Of a stretch of DNA of 64,000 nt, positions 18,069-27,665 are shown piece by piece. The first letter of the stretch is position 1, and the number at the start of each line of letters is the position of its first letter. Made by a program: the position numbers and the translations under genes. The DNA is from an uncultured Lachnospiraceae bacterium. GTDB taxonomy: Bacteria; Bacillota; Clostridia; Lachnospirales; Lachnospiraceae. The stretch is from positions 1 to 64,000 of the forward strand of contig CATLGV010000003.1 in the NCBI GenBank assembly GCA_949948735.1, given 5' to 3'. The notes beneath the pieces are model-generated. The model ran no database searches. It had not been told where the DNA came from and worked only from the letters and a program-made list of their open reading frames with translations.

Positions 18069-20267
18069 TTAATTCGCGGACAGCCTGACATCGGTTACAT
18101 CCACAACCTCTTCCGCAGATCTTGCCAGCAGTATCATATAATCGCCCGCATCCACTTTAAAGCGCCGGCTTTCCTCGTCATAATAAGAAAATGCATTGAT
18201 ATCCAGCTCCAGCGCAATCTGCTTTGTCTCGCCCGGCTCCAGATAAATCTTCTCAAAAGCACGCAGCTCCTTGGCTGGCTTTCTGACCTTCGGGAACTTA
18301 TCCGCCACGTAAACCTGCGCAACCTCCGCGCCCGCTCTGTCGCCGATATTGGAAATGCCAAAACGCACTTCCACACGTTTGCTGTCCGCCGTATCCTCAA
18401 GCACCTTTGCCGAAAGCCCCGAGAGGATAAAATCCGTATAAGAAAGGCCGTAGCCAAACGGAAACGCGGTCTTTACGTCATAGGTGTCATAATAACGGTA
18501 ACCCACAAATATGTCTTCGCCGTAGCTTACGCTGTCCCCGCCCGGGAACTCGCCCAGTACCACGGCGGGACAGTCCTTCTCGCTGACAGGGAACGTCTCC
18601 GGAAGCCGCCCTGACGGATTGACAAGACCAAACACCACCTCCGCAAGCGCATAGCCGCCTTCCATGCCGGCGTACCAGCTGTAGCAGAGCGTATCCGCCT
18701 TATCCACCCATGCGCTCATGTCCACCGGCGATCCCGCCTGTATTATGACAACAGTGTCGGGTCTAACTGCAAGCAGCTCCGAAATCAGCCTGTCCTGCTC
18801 ATACGGAAGTCTCATGTCTGCCCGGTCCTGTCCCTCCGTATCATAATCATGCGTCAGCCCGCCGACATAGATAACCGCATCCGCATCCTTCGCGGCCTCC
18901 AGCGCTTCCCGCATACACTGCTCGTTCTTCTCCTTCCGATACGCACGCTTTTGGGCTTCCGCCTCCTTTTTCCCGGCCTCCGCAGCCGCATGCTCCGGCT
19001 TATCCTGATTCAGGCTGTCCGCCTGCCCGTTTCCGCTCTCCGAAGTATCCGCCCATATATTGCCGATATCGTCGTTAAAATATCCCGTCTTGTATGTAAT
19101 CTCCGTATTTCCGCCAAGCACCATGTGAAAGCCCGTCAGGGGCGTCAGCTCATACAGCGCCTTGATCTCCGCGCTGCCGCCGCCCGGCGCCTGCATGCGG
19201 TTTGCGTTATCGCCCACCACCAGCAGCTTCCTGATCTTCTTTGAATCCAGCGGAAGAATCCCCTTATCGTTCTTAAGCAGGACTACGGATTCCCGCGCAG
19301 TCTGCCGGATTGCCTCCTTATCACGGATATCGTTGTAGGTGCCCGCGCTTCTCTCCCCGTCAAGCATATGCAGCGCGTTCATCACATGAAGGATATGGCG
19401 CACCTTTTCATCGATTCTGGCAAGCGCCGCCTCTCTGTCAACCTTTCCTTCCTCAATCAGCCTGATCAGCGGATCCGCCATGAAATACTCATTAAAATCA
19501 TTGGTAACGGACATTTCCATGTCCAGTCCGTTTGTGAGGGCCTCCTGCGTGTCGTGCACGCCGCCCCAGTCGGAAACAACAATGCCGTCAAAGCCCCACT
19601 CCCCGCGCAGAATCTGATTCAGCAGATAGTCATTGTGGCAGCAGTGCTGTCCGCGAAGCTTATTGTAAGCGCCCATAATGCCCTTCGCCTTTCCCTTCTT
19701 AACGGCAGCCTCAAACGCCGGAAGATAAATCTCCCGCAGCGCGCGCTCACTGACCTCCACATTCACGTCAAGGCGCCTCGTCTCCTGATTGTTCAGCGCG
19801 AAGTGCTTCACGCAGGACGACACGTCATTCTCCTCGATGCCCTTTATCAGCGGAACGGCCATCTGGGCGGCAAGGCAGGGATCCTCACCCATATATTCAA
19901 AGCTTCTGCCGCACAGGGGCGTCCGCATGATATTGATTCCCGGCGCGAGAATCATATCCTTCCCGCGGCCCCTTGTCTCCTTCCCCAATATCTTTCCGGT
20001 CTCGTAAGCAAGCTCCCGGTTCCAGGTAGCGGCAAGCGCGGTATTGCTGGGCAGATAGGATACTGTGTCATAGGAAAGCCCGATATCCGACCACGTATCC
20101 TTCTTAAAGTCCTTGCGCACCCCCATCGGTCCGTCCGAGGTTACAAAGGGCGGGATGCCGAGACGTTCCACCCCTTTTGTGGCAAAAAGCTCATTGCCGT
20201 GTATCATATCCGCCTTTTCCTGCAGCGCCAATTCCTGAATCAGCTCCTCAATTCTCTCATTTGTCAT
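18069..20267 (-). CDS. Glycoside hydrolase family 3 beta-glucosidase
   Basis: Hydrolyses beta-linked glucosides or xylosides released from plant fibre. It has 732 residues and no signal peptide, so it is cytoplasmic. The N-terminal (beta/alpha)8 domain has the nucleophile Asp233 in GIVVSDWGG, preceded by KHFALNNQE and MGAYNKLRG. The middle alpha/beta sandwich includes LLVVGDNANRMQAPGGGS and YVGGLTHDYDTEGQDR. A C-terminal fibronectin-III-like domain ends the protein. A charged Lys/Glu/Ala-rich insert at about 405-450 is unusual. It follows lgt by 62 bp. Exact substrate is not determined. Confidence 0.93.
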   Translation of the reverse strand: MTNERIEELIQELALQEKADMIHGNELFATKGVERLGIPPFVTSDGPMGVRKDFKKDTWSDIGLSYDTVSYLPSNTALAATWNRELAYETGKILGKETRGRGKDMILAPGINIMRTPLCGRSFEYMGEDPCLAAQMAVPLIKGIEENDVSSCVKHFALNNQETRRLDVNVEVSERALREIYLPAFEAAVKKGKAKGIMGAYNKLRGQHCCHNDYLLNQILRGEWGFDGIVVSDWGGVHDTQEALTNGLDMEMSVTNDFNEYFMADPLIRLIEEGKVDREAALARIDEKVRHILHVMNALHMLDGERSAGTYNDIRDKEAIRQTARESVVLLKNDKGILPLDSKKIRKLLVVGDNANRMQAPGGGSAEIKALYELTPLTGFHMVLGGNTEITYKTGYFNDDIGNIWADTSESGNGQADSLNQDKPEHAAAEAGKKEAEAQKRAYRKEKNEQCMREALEAAKDADAVIYVGGLTHDYDTEGQDRADMRLPYEQDRLISELLAVRPDTVVIIQAGSPVDMSAWVDKADTLCYSWYAGMEGGYALAEVVFGLVNPSGRLPETFPVSEKDCPAVVLGEFPGGDSVSYGEDIFVGYRYYDTYDVKTAFPFGYGLSYTDFILSGLSAKVLEDTADSKRVEVRFGISNIGDRAGAEVAQVYVADKFPKVRKPAKELRAFEKIYLEPGETKQIALELDINAFSYYDEESRRFKVDAGDYMILLARSAEEVVDVTDVRLSAN

Positions 20268-20329
20268 ATCCTTCCCCTGCCTTTCTCTTATTTCCGTAAT
20301 CCCGTATCCCCATTACAATGACACGTGCG

Positions 20330-21229
20330 TCATTTCTCCGTGTTTTTTTCCAAAGCGGCCTTTTTGCGCAAACGCAGCCGTATCACCAGGTTCAAAGCCG
20401 CCGCAAAGACAAACATTACGATGCCCAGAAGCTGCGAGACCGCAATCTGGGTTCCCGGTATCAAAAGCCGGTCCGTACGAATGCCCTCTATAAAGAACCT
20501 GCCTATCCCGTATCCGCCCAGATACATCAGGCACATCTGTCCATGATATTTCTTTCGTTTCCAATACCAGAGCATCCCTGCCAGCAGCAGCAGGTTCCAC
20601 GCGCTCTCATATAAAAAGGTCGGGTGCACCTGAATAAAATTCACCGCCCCCATCTGCGCCATCCCTTCCATATGAGAGGGCGCAATATCCCACGGTCTTA
20701 CCGCATCCACCGGCAGCCGCATCGCAAACAGGGAATCTGTGTACCGCCCAAAAACCTCGCGGTTGAAGAAATTCCCCCATCTGCCTATAATCTGCCCCAA
20801 GACAAGCCCATATACACCGCAGTCCCCAATCTGATACGGTGATAGCTTCTTAATCCTGCAATAGATAAACAGCGTCGCAAACGCACCGATAACCGCGCCG
20901 TAAATAGCCATGCCGCCCATGCGGGTATTCAGAATACTCAGCAGATTGTCCTTATACAAATCCCATGAAAAGGCAACGTAATACAGCCGCGCGCCGATGA
21001 TCGAAAAAATAATCGCATAAATCGCGAAATCCCATATAATTTCAGGGTCCATCTTCTCTTTTTTGGAAATATGGACCGCCATCAGGATTCCAAGCACAAC
21101 ACCGATGCTGATGACCACCCCGTATAATGCGATTTCAAAGCCAAATATCGAAAAGGACTTCGGCACATTCTCAAGATAAAGCCCTAAATGCGGAAACGCA
21201 ATCTCCTTCACACCCATTGTATCCGGCAT
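20330..21229 (-). CDS. lgt: Prolipoprotein diacylglyceryl transferase
   Basis: Transfers diacylglycerol from phosphatidylglycerol to the lipobox Cys of prolipoproteins, such as the binding protein at 15466. A 299-residue membrane protein with about seven helices. The Lgt signature GQIIGRWGNFFNREVFG includes the essential Arg and Asn. IGARLYYVAF and HPTFLYESAWNLLLL are other family segments. The ATG at 21229 has ACGGAGG six bases upstream; the seven-codon extension does not. Confidence 0.96.
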   Translation of the reverse strand: MPDTMGVKEIAFPHLGLYLENVPKSFSIFGFEIALYGVVISIGVVLGILMAVHISKKEKMDPEIIWDFAIYAIIFSIIGARLYYVAFSWDLYKDNLLSILNTRMGGMAIYGAVIGAFATLFIYCRIKKLSPYQIGDCGVYGLVLGQIIGRWGNFFNREVFGRYTDSLFAMRLPVDAVRPWDIAPSHMEGMAQMGAVNFIQVHPTFLYESAWNLLLLAGMLWYWKRKKYHGQMCLMYLGGYGIGRFFIEGIRTDRLLIPGTQIAVSQLLGIVMFVFAAALNLVIRLRLRKKAALEKNTEK

Positions 21230-21327
21230 ATTCAACCTCCGTTCGACCACAGCCTGTATGTCAGCAGATGCTATCCGAACATACGCTGCCGCTGTCGTAA
21301 TCTCCCATAGTCAACGACCCGCTTGTC

Positions 21328-22425
21328 CTATACATTAAACCGAAACAGAATCACATCCCCGTCCTGCACCACATATTCCTTGCCCTCCAGGCCGACAAGC
21401 CCCTTGTCCCGCGCTGCCGCAAGAGAACCGTTTTCAAGCAGATCCCTGTAATTTACCACCTCGGCGCGGATAAAGCCGCGCTCAAAATCCGTATGGATTT
21501 TCCCCGCCGCCTGCGGCGCCTTCGTGCCGACCTTAATCGTCCATGCGCGGCACTCATCCTCGCCCGCCGTAAGAAAGCTGATCAGTCCCAGAAGACGATA
21601 GCTTGCCGCAATCAGTTTATCCAATCCGGATTCTTTTAATCCTAAATCCTCCAGAAACATCAGCTTCTCTTCCTCGTCCAGCTCCGCAATCTCCTGCTCG
21701 ATTTGCGCGCAGATAACGAATACCTCCGCGCCCTCGCCCGCCGCATATTCGCGGACCGCCTTAACGCCGTCATTGGAAGCGGCGTCGTCTGCAAGCTCAT
21801 CCTCCGACACATTTGCCGCAAAAATGACAGGCTTGTCAGTCAGCAGATTATAACCGTTCCTCCAGAGAAGCTCCTCCTCATCCTCAGTGACAAAGCTCTT
21901 GGCAAGCTTGCCCTCCTCCAGATGCTCCTTGAGCCGCTGGACAAGGGCCAGCTCCTTGGCCTGTGTCTTGTCGTTTTTGGCGCCGCGCGATACTTTGGCA
22001 ATCCGCCGCTCCAGTATCTCGATATCGGAGAATACAAGCTCCAGATTGATAGTCTCAATATCCCGGAGCGGATTGATGCTCCCGTCCACATGCACGATAT
22101 TCGTATCCTCAAAGCAGCGCACCACATGCACAATCGCGTCCACCTCACGGATATTGGCAAGGAACTGGTTCCCAAGCCCCTCTCCTTTGGATGCGCCCTT
22201 TACCAGTCCCGCGATGTCGACAAACTCTATCACCGCCGGCGTTACCTTTTTTGTGTGGTACAGCTCTCCGAGAAGCCGGATGCGTTCGTCGGGCACTGCC
22301 ACCACGCCCACATTGGGATCAATTGTGCAAAACGGATAGTTTGCCGATTCCGCGCCCGCCTTTGTCAGTGAATTAAATAATGTGCTTTTTCCCACATTCG
22401 GAAGCCCTACAATGCCCAGTTTCAT
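21328..22425 (-). CDS. ychF: Redox-regulated ATPase YchF
   Basis: An Obg-family P-loop NTPase that prefers ATP and associates with ribosomes; in bacteria it influences stress responses. The 365 residues begin [18 protein letters not shown] (G1 motif). [15 protein letters not shown] follows, then a coiled-coil insert, and the C-terminal TGS domain (TAWTIKVG-like [27 protein letters not shown]). The start at 22425 matches the family and follows GGAGAG. It lies 76 bp downstream of rpe. Confidence 0.96.
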   Translation of the reverse strand: MKLGIVGLPNVGKSTLFNSLTKAGAESANYPFCTIDPNVGVVAVPDERIRLLGELYHTKKVTPAVIEFVDIAGLVKGASKGEGLGNQFLANIREVDAIVHVVRCFEDTNIVHVDGSINPLRDIETINLELVFSDIEILERRIAKVSRGAKNDKTQAKELALVQRLKEHLEEGKLAKSFVTEDEEELLWRNGYNLLTDKPVIFAANVSEDELADDAASNDGVKAVREYAAGEGAEVFVICAQIEQEIAELDEEEKLMFLEDLGLKESGLDKLIAASYRLLGLISFLTAGEDECRAWTIKVGTKAPQAAGKIHTDFERGFIRAEVVNYRDLLENGSLAAARDKGLVGLEGKEYVVQDGDVILFRFNV

Positions 22426-22500
22426 ATCTCTCTCCATTTCTGCCCTGCCTCAACGGCCCGGCAAGCTTTCCTCTGTCTGCCCGCAAATTTGCGGCATATT

Positions 22501-23157
22501 TTATTTTTCCTGCATAATCTCTAAAAATTTCCCGATATTCTCCGCGATATTCCCGTGAAACACCGCAGATCCGCACACAATCACGTTTGCGCCCGCATCC
22601 AGATTGGCCTTCACATTCTCCAGAAGCACGCCGCCGTCAATCTGCACCTTCACGTCGGGATATTTTGCGTCTATCACGCCGCGTATCTCCCTTATCTTGT
22701 CCATACACGGCAGCATATATTTCTGACCGCCAAATCCCGGCCGCACGGTCATAATCAGCACCATATCCACCATATCCATATAGGGCAGGAGCGCGCTCAC
22801 CGGCGTTTCCGGATTAACCGCAAGCCCCGCTCTGGCGCCCAGCCGCCGTATCAGTCCAAGCGTATCCGCCACACAGTCGCATGCTTCCGTATGGATGGTT
22901 ATGCCGTCCGCGCCCAGCCGGACCATCTCCTCCACATAGCGCTGCGGCTGCTCGACCATCATATGTACATCCATAAAAAGCTTCGTACGCTTTCTTACAC
23001 AAGCCATCACGGGCATACCAAAGGAAATGGAGGGAACGAACATCCCGTCCATCACGTCGACATGGAGATACTGCGCGCCGGAGCGGCTTACCACGTCCAG
23101 CTGTGTGCCAAGCTCACAAAAATCTGCTGCCAATATTGAAGGCGCCAAATAATTCAT
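22501..23157 (-). CDS. rpe: Ribulose-phosphate 3-epimerase
   Basis: Interconverts ribulose-5-phosphate and xylulose-5-phosphate in the pentose phosphate pathway. The 218 residues form a TIM barrel. LAPSILAADFCELG carries the conserved N-terminal Ser. HVDVMDGMFVPSISFG and DVHMMVEQPQRYVEEM carry metal ligands. QIDGGVLLENV is the C-terminal active-site Asp region. It starts one base after the rsgA stop, in the standard prkC-rsgA-rpe order. Confidence 0.97.
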   Translation of the reverse strand: MNYLAPSILAADFCELGTQLDVVSRSGAQYLHVDVMDGMFVPSISFGMPVMACVRKRTKLFMDVHMMVEQPQRYVEEMVRLGADGITIHTEACDCVADTLGLIRRLGARAGLAVNPETPVSALLPYMDMVDMVLIMTVRPGFGGQKYMLPCMDKIREIRGVIDAKYPDVKVQIDGGVLLENVKANLDAGANVIVCGSAVFHGNIAENIGKFLEIMQEK

Positions 23158-23158
23158 G

Positions 23159-24043
23159 CTAATACTTCCTCTTTTCTTTTTCTCTCAGTTCTTCATAAAA
23201 AGCGACATAGCTGCGATAGCGCACCGGATGAATCTCCCCCGCCGCCAGCGCCTGCTTCACGCCGCAGACCGGCTCGTGTATATGTGCGCAGGGCCGGAAT
23301 CTGCACGCCGCCTCATAGGGCGCAAACTCGGGATAAAACTGCCCAAGCTCCTCGCAATCCGTCTCAAAAAGGGACAATGAACTAAATCCGGGCGTATCCA
23401 TAATATAAGTGTCCGCCGAGACGGCGATCAGCTCCGAGTGCCGCGTTGTATGCTTTCCGCGCGCAATCTTCTCACTGATGGCGCCTGTCTCCATCTCCTT
23501 ATCCTTCTGCAGACGGTTGACGAGCGACGATTTCCCAACGCCGCTCGGCCCCGCGGCCGTTGTCGTCTTTCCCGCAAGCAGGGCGCGCAGCTCCGCCATC
23601 CCTTCGTTTCTGAGTGCGCTTACAAATAAAATCCGGCATCCGCTCTTCTCATAAACCGCCGCCAGCTGTCCGCACGCCTCCGGTGCGGCAATATCCGTTT
23701 TATTAAAGCACAATATGCACGGAAGTCCCTGCCTGCGCATCATAATCAGAAAGCGGTCCAGCAGATTATAATTCGGCTCCGGCCTTGTAACGGAAAAAAT
23801 CAGCAGCGCCTGGTCGATATTGGCCACCGCCGGGCGCACCAGAACGCTCCTGCGCGGATGTATCTCCATAATATTTCCCTCAAAGACCTTCTCGTCCGTT
23901 ATCTCTATCGTCACGTCATCCCCGACAAGCGGCTTGATCTGCTCCCTGCGAAAGATGCCTTTTGCCTTGCATTCATATATTTGCCCGCCGGCTGTATGCA
24001 CATAATAAAATCCGGCGATTCCCTTTACAATCTTCCCCTGCAT
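23159..24043 (-). CDS. rsgA: Ribosome small subunit-dependent GTPase A
   Basis: A circularly permuted GTPase that checks late 30S maturation. The 294 residues have an N-terminal OB fold (GIAGFYYVHTAGGQIYECKA). The G motifs appear in permuted order: NKTD before AGPSGVGKSSLVNRL, then DTPGFSSL. The C-terminal zinc knuckle has ACRFRPCAHIHEPVCGV, giving Cys/His ligands. It lies 10 bp after prkC and directly before rpe, a classic Firmicutes arrangement. Confidence 0.97.
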   Translation of the reverse strand: MQGKIVKGIAGFYYVHTAGGQIYECKAKGIFRREQIKPLVGDDVTIEITDEKVFEGNIMEIHPRRSVLVRPAVANIDQALLIFSVTRPEPNYNLLDRFLIMMRRQGLPCILCFNKTDIAAPEACGQLAAVYEKSGCRILFVSALRNEGMAELRALLAGKTTTAAGPSGVGKSSLVNRLQKDKEMETGAISEKIARGKHTTRHSELIAVSADTYIMDTPGFSSLSLFETDCEELGQFYPEFAPYEAACRFRPCAHIHEPVCGVKQALAAGEIHPVRYRSYVAFYEELREKEKRKY

Positions 24044-24053
24044 CCGATGCTTC

Positions 24054-26456
24054 CTAATTCTTTGTAAACTGGACGTTTTCCTGCTTCTGCGCGACCGTCT
24101 GAACCATCTGCGTCGTTACGTTCCCGTCCGCGTCCGTCACCGCCTGCGCAACGTTTTTCAAATAGGTGATGGTCACGATGCCGTATGCGGTAGTGCTCGA
24201 AAAGCCGCTCAGGTTAATCGCCACCGGAAAGGAGGTCACATTCTGCGAATACCAAAGCTGCGCCGTGCCGTCCGCCGTCATCAAAATCACTTCCGCGTTC
24301 CCGCCGGCATAATCCTCCGGCGCCTGTATCGACAGGCTGCAGCTGTAGGTCGCCGCTTCGGCGCCGATGCTGACCCTGAGGTCTACAACCGCCCCCTGAT
24401 TTACGCTTGCCCCGGCCTCGTAGCTCTGATAGCACACCTGTCCTGCCGGGTATTCCGCGCTGTAGGATTCCTCGATTTCCCCTACCGTAAGGCCCGCCGC
24501 CTCAAGACTGCTGACAGCCGCCTCCTGCGAGCTTCCCGTAACCTTAGGCATGGTAATCTCTACGCTCTCGCTCCCCTTGCTGATCACAATCGTGATCTCC
24601 GACGCGATGGCCGCCAATGAATTTCCCTCCGGCAGCTGTGCGATAATGGTTCCCTTCTCATATTGTGAGGAAAATTCCTCCTGCTTATTGACTTTGAACC
24701 CTTCCCCGACAAGCGTCGCGGTTCCCTCCGCTTCCGACATGCCGACCACCGGCGGCACATGAATCCCGTCCGCACCGGCGCTTACCGTCACGACGATTGT
24801 CGTATTCATCAGTATTTTGTCATTTGCAAGCACCGCCTGGCCGTCCTCGAGCGCTGCCGATATGACAATGTTTTTCTCGTACTCGGAGGACTCGACATAG
24901 GTGGGCTTATAGCCCAGGCCCGCGTCGTTGAGTGCCTTCTGCACCTCGCTTGCGTCCTTCCCCACAAACTCCGGCATAACCGCCCGCTGAACCTCCGTCT
25001 GCGTCCTGTTGTCGTTGTTTGATGATGAATCCAGCTGTTCGAACAGGCCCGTCGCCTGGCCGACAAAGTACAGCAGGATACAGCCGATCACAATTGCCGC
25101 TATAATCGTAAATACGGTTCTTATCCCCTCCGCCTTGGGATTGTAGTCATATTCGTCGTTGTAGTAGCTTCGCTCCTCCTCATAGTCCAGATTCCCGATA
25201 TTCTGACGGTTGACCCCGTTATCCTCATAATACTCGTACTCTCTGTTCCTTCTGGAGGCTTTTTTGTTGGTATTCTTTTTGTTTGAAGTCTTCTTACCGC
25301 TTCCCTTCGCATTCGAGGGCTTTTTATTCGCGCCGCCTCTTGCCGGACGGCTCTCTTCCCGGTATGAATCGCTATAGGAATCCGCGTACGGCTCCTCATA
25401 AGGTCCCTCATAATAGTCCTGCGGCGCCGTGTTGTTTGCCGCGCGTCGTTTGACAGGCTTTACCTGATTGGGAATCGCCCGAAGCTCTTCCTCGTCTGCA
25501 TATGTCTCCCGCCGCGGCACCCGGTCCTCCCATACGGTCTCCAAAACCGCAGGCATCGGCGGAGCGGGCTGCTCCGGCACGACGACCCGCGTCTGACCGG
25601 CCTCATCGGCCGTGTCGACCTGCGCAATGGCGTCATCCGGATTGATCAGCGAATGCTTCAGGTCGCGTATCATGTCTCCCATGTTCTGATAGCGCCTGTC
25701 CGGATTCTTCTGCGTACATTTCATTATGATATTCTCGACGCTCACCGGTATCTCCGGCACAAATTCCCGCGGTGTCGGCATCGGATCCTGAATATGCTTT
25801 ATCGCAACCGAAACGGTCGTGTCCCCGTTAAACGGCACCCGTCCCGTAATCATCTCAAACAGTGTGATTCCCATGGAGTAAATGTCGCTCTTCTCATCCG
25901 AGAAACCGCCTCTTGCCTGCTCCGGCGAGGTATAATGCACGGAGCCCATCACATTCGAGGTAATGGTATTGCTCGAAGCTGCCTTTGCGATGCCGAAATC
26001 CGTTACTTTTACCTTGCCCTCCTTGGAAATAATAATATTCTGGGGCTTTATATCTCTGTGAATAATGTGATTGTTGTGCGCCGCCTCAATGCCCATCGCC
26101 ACCTGAATCGCGATGCTGATGGCCTCCTTCGTCGTCAGCCGCACCTTTTTTTCAATGTATTTCTTAAGTGTAATGCCCTCCACAAGCTCCATTACTATGT
26201 AATGTATATTATCTTCTTCACCGACGTCATAGACATTGACGATATTGGGATGCATCAGCCCCGCCGCCGCCTGCGCCTCGACCCTGAACTTGGATACGAA
26301 GTTTCTGTTTTCCGAAAATTCCTGTTTTAATATTTTGACTGCCACGAAGCGGTTGAGCTTCTGGTCCTTTGCTTTATATACGTCAGACATACCGCCGGTG
26401 CCGATTTTCTCCAGCATCTCATAGCGGTCGCCTATCACCATTCCTAACTTAATCAT
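24054..26456 (-). CDS. prkC: PASTA-domain serine/threonine kinase (PrkC/Stk1 type)
   Basis: A membrane Ser/Thr kinase that senses peptidoglycan fragments or lipid II and controls growth, division or germination. It has 800 residues. The kinase domain is about 1-270: GTGGMSDVYKAK, Lys41, HRDIKPQN at 133-140, DFG 153-155. A disordered linker of about 170 residues, rich in Tyr/Glu then Lys/Asn, leads to one membrane helix (about 446-467). Three extracellular PASTA repeats cover about 490-700, with a C-terminal extension of about 100 residues. The ATG at 26456 follows GGAGG. It overlaps stp by 8 bp. Confidence 0.96.
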   Translation of the reverse strand: MIKLGMVIGDRYEMLEKIGTGGMSDVYKAKDQKLNRFVAVKILKQEFSENRNFVSKFRVEAQAAAGLMHPNIVNVYDVGEEDNIHYIVMELVEGITLKKYIEKKVRLTTKEAISIAIQVAMGIEAAHNNHIIHRDIKPQNIIISKEGKVKVTDFGIAKAASSNTITSNVMGSVHYTSPEQARGGFSDEKSDIYSMGITLFEMITGRVPFNGDTTVSVAIKHIQDPMPTPREFVPEIPVSVENIIMKCTQKNPDRRYQNMGDMIRDLKHSLINPDDAIAQVDTADEAGQTRVVVPEQPAPPMPAVLETVWEDRVPRRETYADEEELRAIPNQVKPVKRRAANNTAPQDYYEGPYEEPYADSYSDSYREESRPARGGANKKPSNAKGSGKKTSNKKNTNKKASRRNREYEYYEDNGVNRQNIGNLDYEEERSYYNDEYDYNPKAEGIRTVFTIIAAIVIGCILLYFVGQATGLFEQLDSSSNNDNRTQTEVQRAVMPEFVGKDASEVQKALNDAGLGYKPTYVESSEYEKNIVISAALEDGQAVLANDKILMNTTIVVTVSAGADGIHVPPVVGMSEAEGTATLVGEGFKVNKQEEFSSQYEKGTIIAQLPEGNSLAAIASEITIVISKGSESVEITMPKVTGSSQEAAVSSLEAAGLTVGEIEESYSAEYPAGQVCYQSYEAGASVNQGAVVDLRVSIGAEAATYSCSLSIQAPEDYAGGNAEVILMTADGTAQLWYSQNVTSFPVAINLSGFSSTTAYGIVTITYLKNVAQAVTDADGNVTTQMVQTVAQKQENVQFTKN

Positions 26457-27189
26457 TCTGACCTCCATGCGGCTCTACCAGAACCACTGCTATATTATCA
26501 CGCCCGCCCTTTGCGTTTGCGGCCTCTATCAGCCTCCTGCCGGCCTCGCCGATATCCGTACTGTTTGTGATAATCCGATGTATTTCTTCATCCTTTAGCA
26601 TATTGGTAAGTCCATCCGTACAAAGTAAAAGCTTCTCCTGCTCCCCTATATGAACCTCAAAAAAGTCCACAATCACATATTCCTTGACGCCGACTGCACG
26701 CGTAATAATATTTTTGTCCGGATGTGTTCTGGCTGTTTCCCTGTCAATGCCGCCAAGATTGATCATCTCCTCCACGAGGGAGTGATCTGTTGTAATCTGC
26801 GTAATAAAATCATTCACAACATACATTCTGCTGTCGCCTACATTGGCCGCAATCACCGTATTCTCCTGGCATGTCGCGATAACAAGTGTCGTCCCCATGC
26901 CCTTGAGCGTACCGTCCCCCTTTGACAGCTTATAGATATATGAATTTGCCTCGTCGATTGCTCTCTGCATAATATTCTCGGGGTCGTACTCATCCCGAAG
27001 GCCTTCGATTACCTCTACCACCTTTTCGACGGTATGTCTGGAAGCAAAGTCCCCCGCGTTATGCCCTCCCATACCGTCCGCAACCATAAAAAGATTAGGC
27101 AGGTTCCCAACAGGCTTATCCGAAGTATATAAGTAGTCTTCATTCAATTCCCGTCTTTTTCCGACATCCGTTATTGAAAATAACTTCAC
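26449..27189 (-). CDS. stp: PP2C-type protein phosphatase Stp
   Basis: Reverses phosphorylation by PrkC. The 246 residues carry the metal-dependent PP2C motifs: ITDVGKRRELNEDYLY at the N-terminus, MVADGMGGHNAGDFAS, VGDSRMYVV, LLLCTDGLTNML and GGRDNIAVVLV. The GTG start at 27189 follows GGAGGAG; an upstream start would run into untranslated leader. It heads the stp-prkC-rsgA-rpe run behind a clear promoter at 27251-27279. Confidence 0.96.
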   Translation of the reverse strand: MKLFSITDVGKRRELNEDYLYTSDKPVGNLPNLFMVADGMGGHNAGDFASRHTVEKVVEVIEGLRDEYDPENIMQRAIDEANSYIYKLSKGDGTLKGMGTTLVIATCQENTVIAANVGDSRMYVVNDFITQITTDHSLVEEMINLGGIDRETARTHPDKNIITRAVGVKEYVIVDFFEVHIGEQEKLLLCTDGLTNMLKDEEIHRIITNSTDIGEAGRRLIEAANAKGGRDNIAVVLVEPHGGQND

Positions 27190-27250
27190 CGCTTCTCCTC
27201 CTGTCTCTTGTGCGTATCGGTACCCCGAAAACACCTGTCACATCCTATCA

Positions 27251-27279
27251 ATATTAGCATAGAAAACCCAAAAGGGCAA
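27251..27279 (-). promoter_or_regulatory. Promoter of stp-prkC-rsgA-rpe
   Basis: On the minus strand TTGCCC (27274-27279), a 17-bp spacer and TAATAT (27251-27256). A TG pair one base before the -10 makes it an extended -10 promoter. It lies 62 bp upstream of the stp start. Confidence 0.65.
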
Positions 27280-27339
27280 GGGTAAAACAACGGAAGCCGC
27301 AACCCCGTCCGCCCGGCCGTCCGAATATCGAAATCAAAA

Positions 27340-27371
27340 AGCCCGCGGACAGTCTCACTGCCTGCGGGCTG
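27340..27371 (-). terminator. Terminator of the tRNA-Ser gene
   Basis: GCCCGC (27341-27346) pairs with GCGGGC (near 27370), extended by CAGT/ACTG near the loop. On the minus strand it is followed by T5. It starts 8 bp after the encoded CCA. Confidence 0.8.
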
Positions 27372-27378
27372 GATTTTC

Positions 27379-27469
27379 TGGCGGAGAGTATGGGATTCGA
27401 ACCCACGTGCCCCGTAAAGGACCACTGCATTTCGAGTGCAGCTCGTTATGACCACTTCGATAACTCTCC
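27379..27469 (-). tRNA. tRNA-Ser (anticodon CGA)
   Basis: A 91-nt class II tRNA with a long variable arm. The acceptor pairs GGAGAGT with ACTCTCC, the discriminator is G and the 3' CCA is encoded. The anticodon stem CTGCA/TGCAG encloses CTCGAAA, giving CGA, which reads UCG. The T loop is GGTTCGAATCC. It has its own promoter (27502-27530) and terminator. Confidence 0.95.
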
Positions 27470-27501
27470 GAATTGCGGCATCCTGTGCCTGTGCGTAAAT
27501 T

Positions 27502-27530
27502 ATTATATCGGAAAATGTCTTCAAAGTCAA
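27502..27530 (-). promoter_or_regulatory. Promoter of tRNA-Ser
   Basis: On the minus strand TTGACT (27525-27530), a 17-bp spacer and a perfect TATAAT (27502-27507). The -10 lies about 33 bp before the mature tRNA 5' end. Confidence 0.8.
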
Positions 27531-27665
27531 CACCCGGCGTAAACCGTCAGCCCGCGGCCGGCACTCAGGTAATTACAATTTATGGTTCCCAAATAAATCC
27601 ATATATATTATAATGAAGCTGATAACTGTCGAAACTGTTTCACACCATTTACAAGGAGGTTCTGA

